Part shown: positions 42,048 through 53,843 of the stretch, in pieces
Position numbering within the stretch: the first letter of the stretch is position 1
How the letters are laid out: each line of letters begins with the position of its first letter
Assembly (NCBI RefSeq): GCF_003086295.3
Contig: NC_092051.1
Coordinates: 80,980,445-81,044,444, forward strand
Reading direction: 5' to 3'
Length of the DNA: 64,000 nt
Source of the DNA: Arachis hypogaea
Lineage: Eukaryota; Streptophyta; Magnoliopsida; Fabales; Fabaceae
Program-made: the position numbers and the translations under genes
The notes under the pieces: model-generated
The model's input: the letters and a program-made list of their open reading frames with translations, nothing else
The model's database searches: none
What the model was told of the DNA's origin: nothing

Positions 42048-44933
42048 TCACCCCTGCTTGCCACAATTTCAGCACTTCTTTCTGAACCACTTCATTCATG
42101 GTTGGGTTCAGCCTCCTTTGTTGTTGTCTTGAAGGTTTGGCATCCTCTTCAAGTAGGATTTTATGCATACACATTGAAGGACTGATCCCTTTTAAATCTG
42201 CAAGTGTTCAGCCTATGGCATCCTTGTGTTGTCTCAGCACTTGGATAAGCTCCTCTTCTTGTTCCTTACTCAGACTTGAATTTATGATCACTGGGTGAGT
42301 GTTGTTAGCACCCAGATATGCATATTTCAAGCTAGGTGGTAAGGCTTTCAGCTCTAGTTTTGGTGACTCTACATCTTTGTTGTCTGTGGTGGTTGGCATG
42401 ATTGAGTTTCTCATGGTTGCTTGTGGTGGTTCTCCATCCAGCTCAATGGTTCCTCCACATTGTTCTTCTTCCAAGACTTCTTGAACTATCTGTTCCATGG
42501 TGTCTACCAGCATGCATTCTCCTATGGATTCTTTGGGGTAACTCATTGCTTTGAAGACATTGAAGACCATTTTCTCTTCATGCAACCTCAAGACTAGTTC
42601 CCCTTTTTGCACATCAATGATGGCTCCAACAGTAGCTAGGAATGGTCTTCCTAGGATAATTGACGTGTTGGCCTCTTCTTCCATGTCCAGCACAACGAAA
42701 TCAGCAGAGAAAATGAATTCTCCTGCTTTCACTAGCAAGTCTTCCACCACCCCATGTGAAAACTTAAATGTGCTGTCAGCCAATTGGAGTGCCATTCTTG
42801 TTGGCATGGCTTCCTCAATCTTCATCCTTCTCATCATGGTTAGGGACATAAGATTTATGCTAGCTCCCAAATCACACAAGGCTTTCTCAATGGTGATGTC
42901 TCCTATGATGCAGGGGATTTGGAAACTCCCTAGGTCTTTTAGCTTTTGAGGCAGCTTCTTCTGTATGATGGCGCTGCATTCTTGAGTCAATATTATAGTT
43001 TCTTTTGCCCCCCAGTTCCTCTTTTTGGTTATAAGCTCCTTCAAAAATTTGGCATAGAGTGGCATTTGTTCTAATGCCTCAGCAAATGGTATGTTGATTT
43101 GGAGCCTCTTGAAGATCTCTAGGAACTTAGAAAACTAGCCATCCTTCTCATCTTTTCCCAGTCTTTATGGGTATGGTGCCTTTGGCACATAAGGCTTCAA
43201 GACTGGTTTTAGTGGAGGTGGAGCAGGGATCTCTTCTTCATCCTTGTTCCCATCCTTTGCTGCAGCTTCTTCATGCTTGTCTTTGCTTGGGGTCCCTTCT
43301 TCTACAACCTTCCCACTTTTTAGAGTAATGAATTTGCATTCCCCTCTTGGGTTACCCATGGTATCACTAGGAAATGTGTGTGTGGGAAGTGGGATTTACT
43401 TGGATAAAATCCCTACTTGTGCTTCCAATTTTGAGATTGTTGCGCCTTAATTTTTCAGATTTGACCTATATTCTTCTTGATTAGCGTCTATCCTTCTTTC
43501 AATTTGTGCTTGTCTGTCCATGAGGGTAGAGACTGCTCCTGTAATCTGTGAGGACAGTTGTGCTATTGCAGCCTCCATCTTCTCAAAGTTGCTCTTGATT
43601 TCACATGGTTGCATAGTTGGGGATGGTGCATCTTGATTGAGGTTATTGTGTATGGGTTGGTTACTATGATATGATGTGTTTTGTGAGTTATGATAGGGTC
43701 TATGGTTCCCTGTTTGATGGTTGGGGTTGTGGTTGGAATGCTGATTTGATGAATAAGGCTTGTTGTGGTCCTGGTTGTGATTTTGTTTATTTCTCTACTC
43801 AAAGTTTGGGTGGTTCTTCCAACCTGGGTTGTGTGTCTTAGAGTGTGGGTCATATGGTGGCCTGGATGAATTGTTCACATAATTGGCTTGTTTTCAATCA
43901 CCTTCAGATTCTGGTGCATTCCCTTCTTGTTGAGGAGTTTGGTCTTGAATGAATGAGGCTTGATTGGCCTCCATCCTTTTAGTTAGAGCTGCTATTTGAG
44001 CTGCAATTGCCTTGTTCTGAGCTAACAAAGCATCTACAGAGTTGAGTTATAGCACTCCCTTCTTCTGAGTCCTTTTTGAAGCATAGAAATATTCATTTTC
44101 AGCTACAGTCTCAATGACATCTATGGCCTCTTCAATGGTTTTCTTCTTGTTGAGTGAGCCTCCTGAAGAAAGATCCACAGCCTTCTTTGCTTCATAGGAT
44201 AGTTCCTCATAAAATATGTGTAGTTGTACCCACTCATTGAACATTTTGGTGGGCATCTTCTTGTCAAATCTTTGAATCTCTTCCAGGCCTCATAAAGTGT
44301 TTCTCCATCTTGTTGTCTGAAAGTTTGCACCTCAGCTCTCAGCCTATTGATTCTTTGTGGAGGATAAAATCTTGCAAAGAATCTATTCACAACCTCCTCC
44401 CATGTAGTTAGGCTATCCTTGGGGAATGATTCCAACCACTTTGCTGCCTTATCTCTGAATGAGAAAGGGAACAAGAGTAGTTTGTAGATGTCGGGGTGTA
44501 CCCCGTTGGACTTTACAGTATCACATATCCTCAAGAATGTGCTGAGATGTTGATTAGGGTCTTCTTGGGCACTTCCTCCATATGAGCAATTGTTCTGAAC
44601 AAGTGTGATGAGCTGAGGCTTCAGCTCAAAATTATTAGCATGAATTGTTGGCTTTAGGATGCTGCTGCCACAATTTCCTGGGTTTGGGTTGATGTAGGAG
44701 CCTAAGACTCTCCTTTCCTGCCCATCATGATTTACTAGGCCTTCTCTGGCATGGTTGTGAGCTTCTTCTTCATGGTGGTTCTCCATGTTCTCCTCCATGT
44801 CTGTTTCAAAATACTCTTCCTCTTCCTCAGCACCAATGACTCCTTTCCCTCTTGCTTCCCTCCTTAATCTAAGGAAGGTCCTCTCAGGTTCAGAATCAAA
44901 GGAAGTTGAAGCCCCGCTTCTTCTACCTGTCAT
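42048..44933 (-). pseudogene. gag-pol: Element F gag, protease and start of reverse transcriptase
   Basis: Starts MTGRRSGAS (44933). Gag core: ICDTVKSNGVHPD, LLLFPFSFRDKA, ARFYPPQR. Relative to B, one base is lost near 44245-44260; the frame then continues in another phase with stops at about 44047, 43893, 43795 and 43447 and more downstream. An Asn/His-rich spacer follows. The protease region has IPCIIGD, CDLGASINLM and SIILGRPFLAT (42208-43065). After a TGA at 42205-42207 comes the pre-reverse-transcriptase segment PSRQQQRRLNPTMNEVV and LWQAGVIY, cut by E1's target site. No zinc knuckle was seen. Confidence 0.87.
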
Positions 44934-45192
44934 ACAACCAACAAGGCAAAAAACAAGAAAGAAAATGAATAAAGAATTTACTCTTGTTAGAGTGGGTGTT
45001 AGTGTGAGTGGTGCAATTAATCAAACAGTTAGAAGAGTGGAAATATGGATGATAAAAAATACTCAAAGAAGAAAGAAATAGAACTCAAAATAAAAGAAAA
45101 TAAAAAGGTGCTAAATAAAATAAAATAACAAGGAATTTAAATTGCTTAATCTAGCTCTCCAATCAATTTAATCAATGTCAAATTTAAGCCAA

Positions 45193-45210
45193 TCCCCGGC
45201 AACGGCACCA
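45193..45210 (-). promoter_or_regulatory. Primer-binding site, tRNA-Asp, element F
   Basis: Plus-strand TCCCCGGCAACGGCACCA, the complement of the site seen in B, with one base different. Confidence 0.9.
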
Positions 45211-45217
45211 TAAAACT

Positions 45218-45313
45218 TGATTACTAGAATTCATACCCCATTCAAAATTGGTGATTTAGTTCTTTTGCCAAGCGCACCAAAATTATCGTCAAGTAATAAC
45301 CCACAGTGGAATG
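45218..45313 (-). repeat. Element F 5' LTR end, remnant
   Basis: 96 bases next to the PBS. Read on the minus strand they match the end of B's LTR (GTGAG/GTGGG..TTACTTGACGA). E2 cuts it at 45314. Confidence 0.7.
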
Positions 45314-46856
45314 TGGTGCACGAAATTGTAAATCACACTTTGCAATTTCGCACCACTAACCAGCAAGTGCACTGGGTCGTCCAAGTAATACCTTACGTGA
45401 GTAAGGGTCGATCCCACAGAGATTGTTGGCTTGAAGTAAGTTATGGTTATCTTATAACTCTTAGTTAAGATATCAATTATAATTATCAGTTGACTTGCAA
45501 ATGAACAAGAGAGCATGGATTAAATAATACTTGTTATGCAGTAATGGAGAATATGTTGGAGTTTTGGAGATGCTTTGTCTTCTGAATCTCTGCTTTCCCC
45601 CTGTCTTCTTCTTCACGCACGCAAGGTTCCTCCTATGGTAAGCTGTATGTTGGTGGATCACCGTTGTCAATGGCTACCATCCGTCCTCTCAGTGAAAATG
45701 GTCCATGTGCACTGTCACCACACGGCTAATCATCTGTCGGTTCTCACTCATGCTGGAATAGGATCCATTGATCCTTTTGTGTCTATCACTACGCCCAACC
45801 CTTGTGAGTTTGAAGCTCGTCACAGTCATCCAATCCCTGAATCCTACTTGGAATACCACAGACAAGGTTTATACTTTTTGGATTCTCAAGAATGCTGCCA
45901 ATGGATTCTAGCTTATACCACGAAGACTCTGATTAAGGAATCCAAGAGATACTCATTCAATCTAATATAGAACAGAGGTGGTTGTCAGGCACGTGTTCAT
46001 AGGTTGAGAATGGTGATGAGTGTCACGGATCATCACATTCATCATATTGGAGTGCGAATAAATATCTTACACAGAAACAAGCGTGTTTGAATGGAAAACA
46101 GAAGTGATTGCATTAATTCATCGAGACACAGCAGAGCTCCTCACCCCCAACAATAGAGTTTAGAGACTCATGCCATTAAAAAGTACAAATTTCAGATCTA
46201 AAATGTCATGAGATACAAAATAAATCTCTAAAAGTTATTTAAATACTAAACTAGTAACCTAGGTTTACAGAAAATGAGTAAACTATGATAGATAGTGCAT
46301 AAATCCACTTCTGGGGCCCACTTGGTGTGTTCTGGGGCTGAAACATGAGCTTTACACATGCCTAGGCTGTTTCTGGAGTTAAACGCCAGGTTGTAACCTA
46401 TTTTGAGCGTTTAACTCCAACTTGTAACCTGTTTCTGGCGTTTAACGCTAGAATAGGGCAGAGAACTGGCATTGAATGCCAGTTTGCATCGTCTAAACTC
46501 GAGAAAAGTATGGACTATTATATATTGATGGAAATCCCTGGATGTCTACTTTCTAACGCAATTGAAAGCGCGCCATTTGGACTCCTATAGCTCCAGAAAA
46601 TCCATTTCGAGTGTAGGGAGGTCAGAATCCAACAGCATCTACAGTCCTTTTTCAGCCTCTGAATCAGAATTTGCTCAGGTCCCTCAATTTCAGCCAGAAA
46701 ATACCTGAAATCACAGAAAAATACAAAAACTCATAGTAAAGTCCAGAAATGTAATTTTTATTTAAAAACTAATAAAAATATACTAAAAACTAACTAAATT
46801 TTACCAAAAACTATCTAAAAACAATGCCAAAAAGCGTATAAATTATCCGCTCATCA
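45314..46856 (-). repeat. E2 3' LTR (1543 bp)
   Basis: Plus strand TGGTGCACGAAATTG to CCGCTCATCA. It is closest to E4's LTR (same GGAGATGCTTTGTCTTCTGA region) and lacks the ghost PBS. Palindrome cluster about 46375-46490. Confidence 0.88.
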
Positions 46857-46894
46857 CAACACCAAACTTAAATTGTTGCTTGTCCCCAAGCAAC
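46857..46894 (-). promoter_or_regulatory. Polypurine tract and hairpin, E2
   Basis: Minus strand hairpin GTTGCTTG-GGGA-CAAGCAAC (46875-46894), then TTTAAGTTTGGTGTTG (46857-46872). Confidence 0.8.
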
Positions 46895-48017
46895 TGAAAA
46901 TCAAATAGGATAAAGAGAAGAGAATATACTATAAATTCCAAAGTATCAATGAAACTTAGCTCCAATCAGATGAGCGGGACTAGTAGCTTTTTGCCTCTTG
47001 AATAGTTTTGGCATCTCACTTTATCCATTGAAGTTCAGAATGATTGGCCTCTATAGGAACTTAGAATTCAGATAGTGTTATTGATTCTCCTAGTTTAGTA
47101 TGTTGATTCTTGAACACAGCTACATTATGAGTCTTGGCCGTGGCCCTAAGCACTTTGTTTTCCAGTATTACCACCGGATACATAAATGCCACAGACACAT
47201 AATTGGGTGAACCTTTTTAGATTGTGACTTAGCTTTTCTAGAGTCCCCAGTTAGAGGTGTCCAGGGTTCTTAAGCACACTCTATTTTTGCTTTGGACCTC
47301 GACTTTAACCGCTCAATCTCAAGTTTTCACTTGACACCTTCACGCCACAAGCACATGGTTAGGGACAGCTTGGTTTAGCCGCTTAGGCTAGGATTTTATT
47401 CCTTTAGGCCCTCCTATCCACTGATGCTCAAAGTCTTGGATCCTTTTTACCCTTGCCTTTTAGTTTTAGGGGCCATTGGCTTTTTGCTCTTGCCTTTTGG
47501 TTTAAAGAGCTTTTGGCTTTTTCTGCTTGCTTTTTCTTTTTCTCTCTTTTTTTTTCTGCAAGCTTTTGTATTCACTGCTTTTTCTTGCTTCAAGAATCAT
47601 TTTTATGATTTTTCAGATTATCAAATAACATGTCTCCTTTTTTATCATTCTTTCAAGAGCCAACATATTTAACATTCATAAACAACAATATCAAAAGACA
47701 TATGCACTGTTCAAGCATTCATTCAGAAAACAAAAAATATTGTCACCACATCAAAATAATTAAACTAATTTCAAGGATGAATTCGGAACCATGTACTTCT
47801 TGTTCTTTTGTAATTAAAGCATTTTTCATTTAAGAGAGGTGATGGATTCATAGGACATTCATAACTTTAAGGCATAGACTCTAATCTTTATTTATTATTT
47901 AATAGAATTAATATAAATTAGGCATAGCAATAAAAGAAAAGAAACTAAAGATATAAAGACAAATGACTCTAATTTTAATACTTATATACTCTAAAAATAG
48001 ATAAAAGTTTATCACAG
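46895..48017 (-). other. E2 3' non-coding region
   Basis: No gene seen; homologous to 34140-35160. T-rich runs near 47530-47570. Confidence 0.55.
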
Positions 48018-49157
48018 AGTTAGGACTCAACAACCTTTGCTTTGGGAGGTGGATGCCTCTTTAGTCTGTGGGGTGCTTGGCCCTTCAAGAGATAGCTTCT
48101 AGCGCTTCAGCTCTTTCAGTTCACGCCCTTCCTCTTCTTGTTCCCTAAGCAGTTTGCAGAGCATGCTATTTTGATTTTGCTGTTCTTCCTTCAGTTGATC
48201 CATAGCTTCTTGCATCTTGGTGATAGATGCTTCTAGGAGCCCCCAGTATTCAAATTGATGAATTTCCGGGAGGAACTCCTGTGCTCTCCTCTTAATGGGG
48301 TCGTCCTGCACTTGTCCTTCCATTGACTTTTTGGTGATTGGTTGCTCAACTGAGATATACTCATCTACTCCCATTTTTACCCCAGTATCTTTACATAACA
48401 GAGAGATCTAGCTTGGGTAAGCCAATTTGGCATCTTTGATATTCTTGTTTGCAATTTTGTAAAGCTCACAAGAAATTAGCTGATGAACTTCCACTTCTTT
48501 TTCCAGCATAATGCAATGAATCATCACTGCTCTTTTGATGGTGACTTCAGAGTGGTTGCTAGTGGGCAGTATAGAGCGCCCAATAAAGTCCAGCCAGCCT
48601 CTGGCGACTGGTTTGAGATCTCCTCTTTTGAGTTGGTTTGGGACACCCTTTGTGTTGGTTGTCCATTTGACTCCAGGGAGGCATATGTCCTCTAGGATTT
48701 TGTCCAAGCTCTGATTTGGTCTCATCATTCTCCTATTAAAGGAATCTGGGTCATCTTACAGTTGAGGCAGCTTGAAGATCTCCCTTATTTTGTCAGGGTG
48801 GGTGTGAACAATCTTCCCTCTGACCAGAGTTCGATAGTCATAGAATGCGGTTCCAGCTATTCTCTGCCTGTCTGTCTGCCACAGATTAGAGTAGAATTTC
48901 TGCACCATGTTTCTTCCCACCTTTGTTTCAGGATTAGCTAGGACTTCCCAGCTCCTGTTTCGAATTTGCTCTTGGATCTCTGGATATTCGTCTTCTTTCA
49001 GATCGAATTTAACTTCCGGGATCACTGACCTTAGACCCATTATTTTGTAGTAATGGTCTAAATGTTCTTTGGTTAAGAACTTCCCTTGATTCCAAAGTGA
49101 TTTTGGAATATTCTCTTTCTTGCCTCTTGAGTTGGTTTGTTTTTCCTTAGGAGCCAT
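48018..49157 (-). pseudogene. E2 ORF2, putative plant transposon protein, broken
   Basis: Starts MAPKEKQTNSRGKKE (49157), choosing the ATG that matches D and E4 rather than the longer open frame. Basic tail, then IPEVKFDLKEDEYPEI, MVQKFYSNLW, RGDLKPVARGWLDFI, SILPTSNHSEV and a coiled coil (ASITKMQEAMDQLKEEQQNQ). Stops at about 48756, 48408 and 48099, all in one phase with no frameshift. E4's copy keeps Gln at two of these (about 48756 and 48099). A further stretch continues in phase to about 48018. Same family as A and B ORF2. Confidence 0.8.
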
Positions 49158-49196
49158 GATCTTGGTAGGTATTGGCTTAGTGATCACGGATAAACA

Positions 49197-49231
49197 CACC
49201 AAACTTAGAGGTTTTCTTGTCCTCAAGCAAA
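49197..49231 (-). promoter_or_regulatory. Hairpin plus PPT-like motif before ORF2, E2
   Basis: Minus strand CTTG-AGGA-CAAG core (49216-49227) with A/T flanks, then TAAGTTTGGTGTG. The TATA-like CTTTAAAT (plus 49302-49309) and a C/T-rich leader lie further upstream on the minus strand. Confidence 0.5.
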
Positions 49232-49717
49232 AGAAAAGAAAGGAGAGGGATAGAAGGAGAGCCAAGTTCGAATTGTGGAAGAGAGGGGGAGGCCAAACGA
49301 GGATTTAAAGGGAAGGGGGTGGGTTTTCGAAAATTTTTGAAAAAGATATAATAGAAGATGTGATTTGGAAAAGATAAGTATGATAGGAAAATATGTGATT
49401 TAAAATTGAAAAGATATGAAAGACATTTGAAAAAGATAGATTTGTTCTAAAAATATTGTGAAGATAGGAAAAAGATATTGACGAGTTTGAAAAAATTTTG
49501 AAAAAGATAGATTTGTTTTGAAAAAGGATTTGAGAAGAGGTTGAAGAAGAATTGAGAAAGATTTAATTTTAGGATTAAGATATTTAAAAAATTTTTGAAA
49601 AAAAGTTTGAAAAATGAAAGTATAGGAACATGTTTATGCAAAAAAAATGGATTGAAATATGAAAACTTAAAAAAAAAATCAAGTTGGGAACAAAAACTTC
49701 CTCCCCTCCACAATCTT

Positions 49718-49858
49718 GGCGTTAAACGCCCAACTGCTACATGTTTTGGGTGTTTAACGCCCCTCTGTAGCTTCTGGCTGGCGTTAAACGCCAGAATTCC
49801 TTTGTCACTGGGCGTTTTTCCTGAATGCCTAGGACGCTGCAAGTATGGCGTTAAACAC
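49718..49858. repeat. GGCGTT/AACGCC palindrome array, E2, split by E3
   Basis: TTGGCGTT-A-AACGCCCAA near 49726 and CTGGCGTT-A-AACGCCAG near 49778; it continues after E3 at 59293-59400. E3 inserted within one palindrome. Confidence 0.78.
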
Positions 49859-51519
49859 TGGTGCACAAAATTGTGATCATCAATGGCGCCAACAACTTGG
49901 TACGCACAATTGTAATCTCAACTCTTTATCACAACTTCACACAACTAACCTGCAAGTGCACTGGGTCGTCCATGTAATAAACCTTACGTGAGTAAGGGTC
50001 GATCCCACGGAGAATGTCGGCCTGAAGCAAGCTATGGTCACCCTTGTAAATCTCAGTCAGACGGATTCAAATGGTTATGGTGAATTGATAATAAAAACAT
50101 AAATAAAATATAAACTGGGATAGAGATACTTATCTAATTCATTGGTGAGAATTTCAGATAAGCGTATAGAGATGCTTTCGTTCCTCCTGAATCTCTGCTT
50201 TCCTGCTGTCTTTATCCAATCATTCCTACTCCCTTCCATGGCAAGCTTTATGTAGGGCATCACCATTGTCAATGGCTACATCCCATCCTCTCTGTGAAAA
50301 TGGTCCAATGCATTATCACTGCATGGCTAATCATCTGTCGGTTCTCGATCATACTGGAATAGGATTTACTATCCTTTTGCGTCTGTCACTACGCCCAGCA
50401 CTCGCAAGTTTGAAGCTCGTCACAGCCATCCCTTCCCAGATCCTACTCTGAACACCACAGATAAGGTTTAGACTTTCCGGATCTCAGGAATGGCCGTCCA
50501 TGGGGTCTAACTTATACCACGAAGATTCTAATATCTCGGACTCGGTCCTCTGTATTAGATATCTAAGAGATACTCATTCTAGCTTGTTTGCATGTAGAAC
50601 GGAAGTTTTTGTCAGGCACGCATTCATAGGTGAGAATGATGATGAGCGTCATAAAATCATCACATTCATCATGTTCTTGGGTGCGAATGGATATCTTAGA
50701 ATAGGAATAAGCTTGAATTGAATAGAAAAACAGTAGTACTTTGTATCAATTCATGAGGAACAACAGAGCTCCACACCTTAATCTATGGTGTGTAGAAGCT
50801 CTACCATTGAAAATACATAAGTGATGAAGGTCCAGGCATGGCCGAGAGGCCAGCCCCCATACGTGAACTAAAGATGAAACTAAAGATGTAAATACAATAG
50901 TAAAAAGTCCTATTTATGCTAAACTAGTTACTAGGGTTTACAGAAATGAGTAAATGATGCTGAAATCCACTTTCGGGGCCCACTTGGTGTGTGCTTGGGC
51001 TGAGCATTGAGCTTTACACGTGTAGAGGCTTCTCTTGGAGTTGAACGCCAGTTTATAACCTATTTCTGGCGTTTAACTCCACTTTGCAACCTGTTTCTGG
51101 CGTTTAACTCCAGAATGTAGCATGGAAGTGGCGTTCAACGCCAGTTTGCATCATTTAAACGCGAGTAAAGTATGGACTATTATATATTGCTAGAAAGTCC
51201 TAGATGTCTACTTTCCAAAGCAATTGAGATCGCGCCATTTGGAGTTCTGTAGCTCCAGAAAATCCACTTTGAGTGCAAGAAGGTCAGAATCCAACAGCAT
51301 CTGCAGTCCTTCCTCAACCTCTGAATCTGATTTTTGCTCAGGTCCCTCAATTTCAGCCAGAAAATATCTGAAATCACAGAAAAACATAGGAACTCATAGT
51401 AAAGTCTAGAAATGTGAATTTTAATTAAAAACTAATAAAAATATACTAAAAACTAACTAAATCATACTAAAAACTATGTAAAAACAATGCCAAAAGTCGT
51501 ATAAATTATTCGCTCATCA
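49859..51519 (-). repeat. E3 3' LTR (1661 bp)
   Basis: Ends on the plus strand in ATTCGCTCATCA. Palindrome cluster about 51042-51145; TATA-like box at plus 50911-50918. A half PBS, CAATGGCGCCA (49881-49891), lies about 25 bases inside the terminus. Confidence 0.93.
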
Positions 51520-51557
51520 CAACACCAAACTTAAATTGTTGCTTGTCCCCAAGTAAC
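51520..51557 (-). promoter_or_regulatory. Polypurine tract and hairpin, E3
   Basis: As in E1, but one stem pair is mutated (position 51554). PPT at 51520-51535. Confidence 0.75.
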
Positions 51558-52656
51558 TGAAAATCAAATAGGATAAAAAGAAGAGAATATACTACAAATT
51601 CCAAAATATCGATGAAACTTAGCTCCAATCAGATGAGCGGGACTTGTAGCTTTTTGCCTATTGAATAGTTTTGGCATCTCGCTTTATCCATTGAGGTTCA
51701 GAATGACTGGCATCTATAGAAACTCAGAGTTCAGATAGTGTTATTGATTCTCCTAGTTCAGTATGTTGATTCTTGAACACATCTACTTTATGAGTCTTGG
51801 CCGTGGCCCTAAGCACTTTGTTTTCCAGTATTACCACCAGATACATAAATGCCACAGACACATAACTGGGTGAACCTTTTCAGATTATGACTCAGCTTTG
51901 CTAAAGTCCCCAATTAGAGGTGTCCAGGGTTCTTAAGCAAACTCTTCTTTTGCTTTGGACCTTGACTTTAACCGCTTAGTCTCAAGTTTTCACTTGACAC
52001 CTTCACGCCACAAGCACATGGTCAGGGACAGCTTGGTTTAGCCGCTTAGGCCAGGATTTTATTCCTTTAGGCCCTCCTATCCACTGATCCTCAAAGCCTT
52101 GGATCCTTTTTATTACCCTTGCCTTTTGGTTTTAAGGGCTATTGGCTTTCTGCTCTTGCCTTTTGGTTTAAAGAGCTCTTGGCTTTTTTCTGCTTGCTTT
52201 TTCTTTTTCTTTTTCTTTTTTTTTTTTTGCAAGCTTTTGTATTCACTGTTTTTTCTTGCTTCAAGAATCATTTTTATGATTTTTCAGATTATCAAATAAC
52301 ATTTCTCTTTTTTCATCATTATTTCAAGAGCCTATATATTTAACATTCATAAACAACAACTTCAAAAGACGTATGCACTGTTCAAGCATTCATCCAGAAA
52401 ACAAAAAGTGTTGCCACCACATCAAAATAATTAAACTAGTTTCAAGGATGAATTTGAAACCATGTACTTCTTGTTCTTTTGTAATTAAAATATTTTTCAT
52501 TCAAGAAAGGTGATGGATTTATATTCATAACTTTAAGGCATAGACACTTAGACACTAATGATCATGTAGTAAAGGCACAAACATAAATAACATATAAGGC
52601 TCAAAAAACCGAAAAACAGAAAAAAATAGACAAGGAGATTAAGGAATGAGTCCACC
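51558..52656 (-). other. E3 3' non-coding region
   Basis: No gene seen; homologous to the other E 3' regions. T-rich run near 52200-52230. Confidence 0.55.
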
Positions 52657-53028
52657 TTAGTAAGGGTGGCGTCTTCCTCTCCTTGAAGAACCAATGGTGC
52701 TCTTGAACTCCTCTATGTCTCTTCCTTGCCTTTGTTGCTCCTCCCTCATGGCTCTTTGATCTTCTCTAATCTCATGGAGAATGATGGAGTGCTCTTGGTG
52801 CTCCACCCTTAGTTGTCCCATGTTGGAACTTAATTCTCCTAGAAAAGTGTTGATTTGCTCCCAATAATTCTGTGGAGGAAAGTGCATCGCTTGAGGCATC
52901 TCAGGGATTTCATGATGAGGAATTTCCTCATGATCTTGTTGAGGTCCATGATCTCTTGTTTGCTCCATCCTTTTCTTAGTGATGGGCTTGTCCTCTTCAA
53001 TGAGGATGTCTCTGGCCTTAGGTACCAT
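52657..53028 (-). CDS. E3 shortened ORF2
   Basis: 124 codons from MVPKARD (53028) to the stop at 52657, uninterrupted. The first residues match the ORF2 N-terminus (D has MAPKAR). They are joined directly to the C-terminal part: PITKKRME (as in E2 PITKKSME), HEIPEMPQAMHFPPQNYW, a heptad-like HSIILHEIREDQRAMREEQQ and a basic end RRGRRHPY. The basic tail and conserved core are gone, apparently by an in-frame deletion. It may be a translated small protein or only a relic; the open frame is short enough that chance survival cannot be excluded. Confidence 0.55.
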   Translation of the reverse strand: MVPKARDILIEEDKPITKKRMEQTRDHGPQQDHEEIPHHEIPEMPQAMHFPPQNYWEQINTFLGELSSNMGQLRVEHQEHSIILHEIREDQRAMREEQQRQGRDIEEFKSTIGSSRRGRRHPY

Positions 53029-53066
53029 AGATGGTTATGGAAAACAAAAAGCAATGATTTTACCAC

Positions 53067-53101
53067 ACCAAACTTAGAAGGTTTGCTCGTCCTTGAGCAA
53101 A
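53067..53101 (-). promoter_or_regulatory. Hairpin plus PPT-like motif before ORF2, E3
   Basis: Minus strand TTTGCTC-AAGGAC-GAGCAAA (53082-53101, seven perfect pairs), then TAAGTTTGGTGTGG. Confidence 0.65.
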
Positions 53102-53399
53102 AGAAGAAAGAAGTGAGTAGAAGAAGAAGAAAATGGAGGAGATGGAGGTGTGTGAATGGTTCAGTCAAGGGGGTTTTAGGTGATTATGATGTAAGAAAAG
53201 GAAGGAGTGATGGTTTGAATTTAAGTGGGTGGGTGTAGGTGGGTTGTATTATGGTTTTGGAGGAGTAATGGAGGTTATTGGTGGAGGTTAATTGAGGAAG
53301 AATATTATAAAAAGGTGTGAAGATGAGAGAATAAGTGGTAGGGATCCTGTGGGGTCCAGAGATCTTGTGGGGCCAAGGACTTAACATCCCTGCTCTAAT

Positions 53400-53545
53400 T
53401 AGGCATGTAAAACGCCCTTGCTGTGCAATCCTGGCATTTAACGCCAGACTGCTGCCTGTTTCTGGCGTTAAACGCCAGCTTGGTGCCTGTTTCTGGCGTT
53501 AAATGCCAGACAGATGCTTGTTTCTGGCGTTTAAAAGCCAGACTG
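53400..53545. repeat. GGCGTT/AACGCC palindrome array, E3 internal
   Basis: Sites include CTGGCGTT-A-AACGCCAG near 53462 and CTGGCGTTTAAAAGCCAG near 53525. Same position relative to the hairpin and ORF2 as in E1. Confidence 0.78.
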
Positions 53546-53691
53546 TTCTCTTCCAGGGTGTGCTGTTTTCAATGCTGTTTTTCATTCTATTTTTGATTTT
53601 TCAGTAGTTTTTTTTGTGACTTCACATGATCATCAACTTAATAAGACACGAAATAGCAAAAAGAAAATAAAATATATATGATTAAATAACA

Positions 53692-53737
53692 TTGGGTTGC
53701 CTCCCAACAAGCGCTTCTTTAATGTCAATAGCTTGAC
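53692..53737 (-). promoter_or_regulatory. Conserved post-ORF1 hairpin pair, E3
   Basis: Minus strand GTCAA-GCTA-TTGAC (53724-53737) and TTGGG-AGGCAA-CCCAA (53692-53707). Confidence 0.75.
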
Positions 53738-53843
53738 AATGAGTTCTCATGTAGCCTCATAGATAATCAGAGCAAGGTTGGAACCTCCCAACACCAAACT
53801 TAGAGTTTGAATGTGGGGGTTCAACACCAAACTTAGTGTTTGG

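Larger units (their letters stand above)
31147..45313 (-). mobile_element. Element F, pol-bearing Ty3/gypsy element, interrupted by E1
   Basis: Minus strand: 5' LTR remnant (45218-45313), PBS, gag, protease, reverse transcriptase and RNase H; it ends at 31147, where E0 begins. Integrase and the 3' LTR are missing. E1 (32352-42042) is inserted in the reverse transcriptase with a GTAGA duplication. The gag N-terminus matches B's (MTGRRSGASTxFDSEPERTF), so F and B are one family with and without pol. Confidence 0.88.

Noticed and set aside
43563..43853. Thr/His-rich minus frame in F gag
   Set aside because: It is the alternate phase of the Asn/His-rich gag spacer; the equivalent shadow appears in B at 16567-16989.
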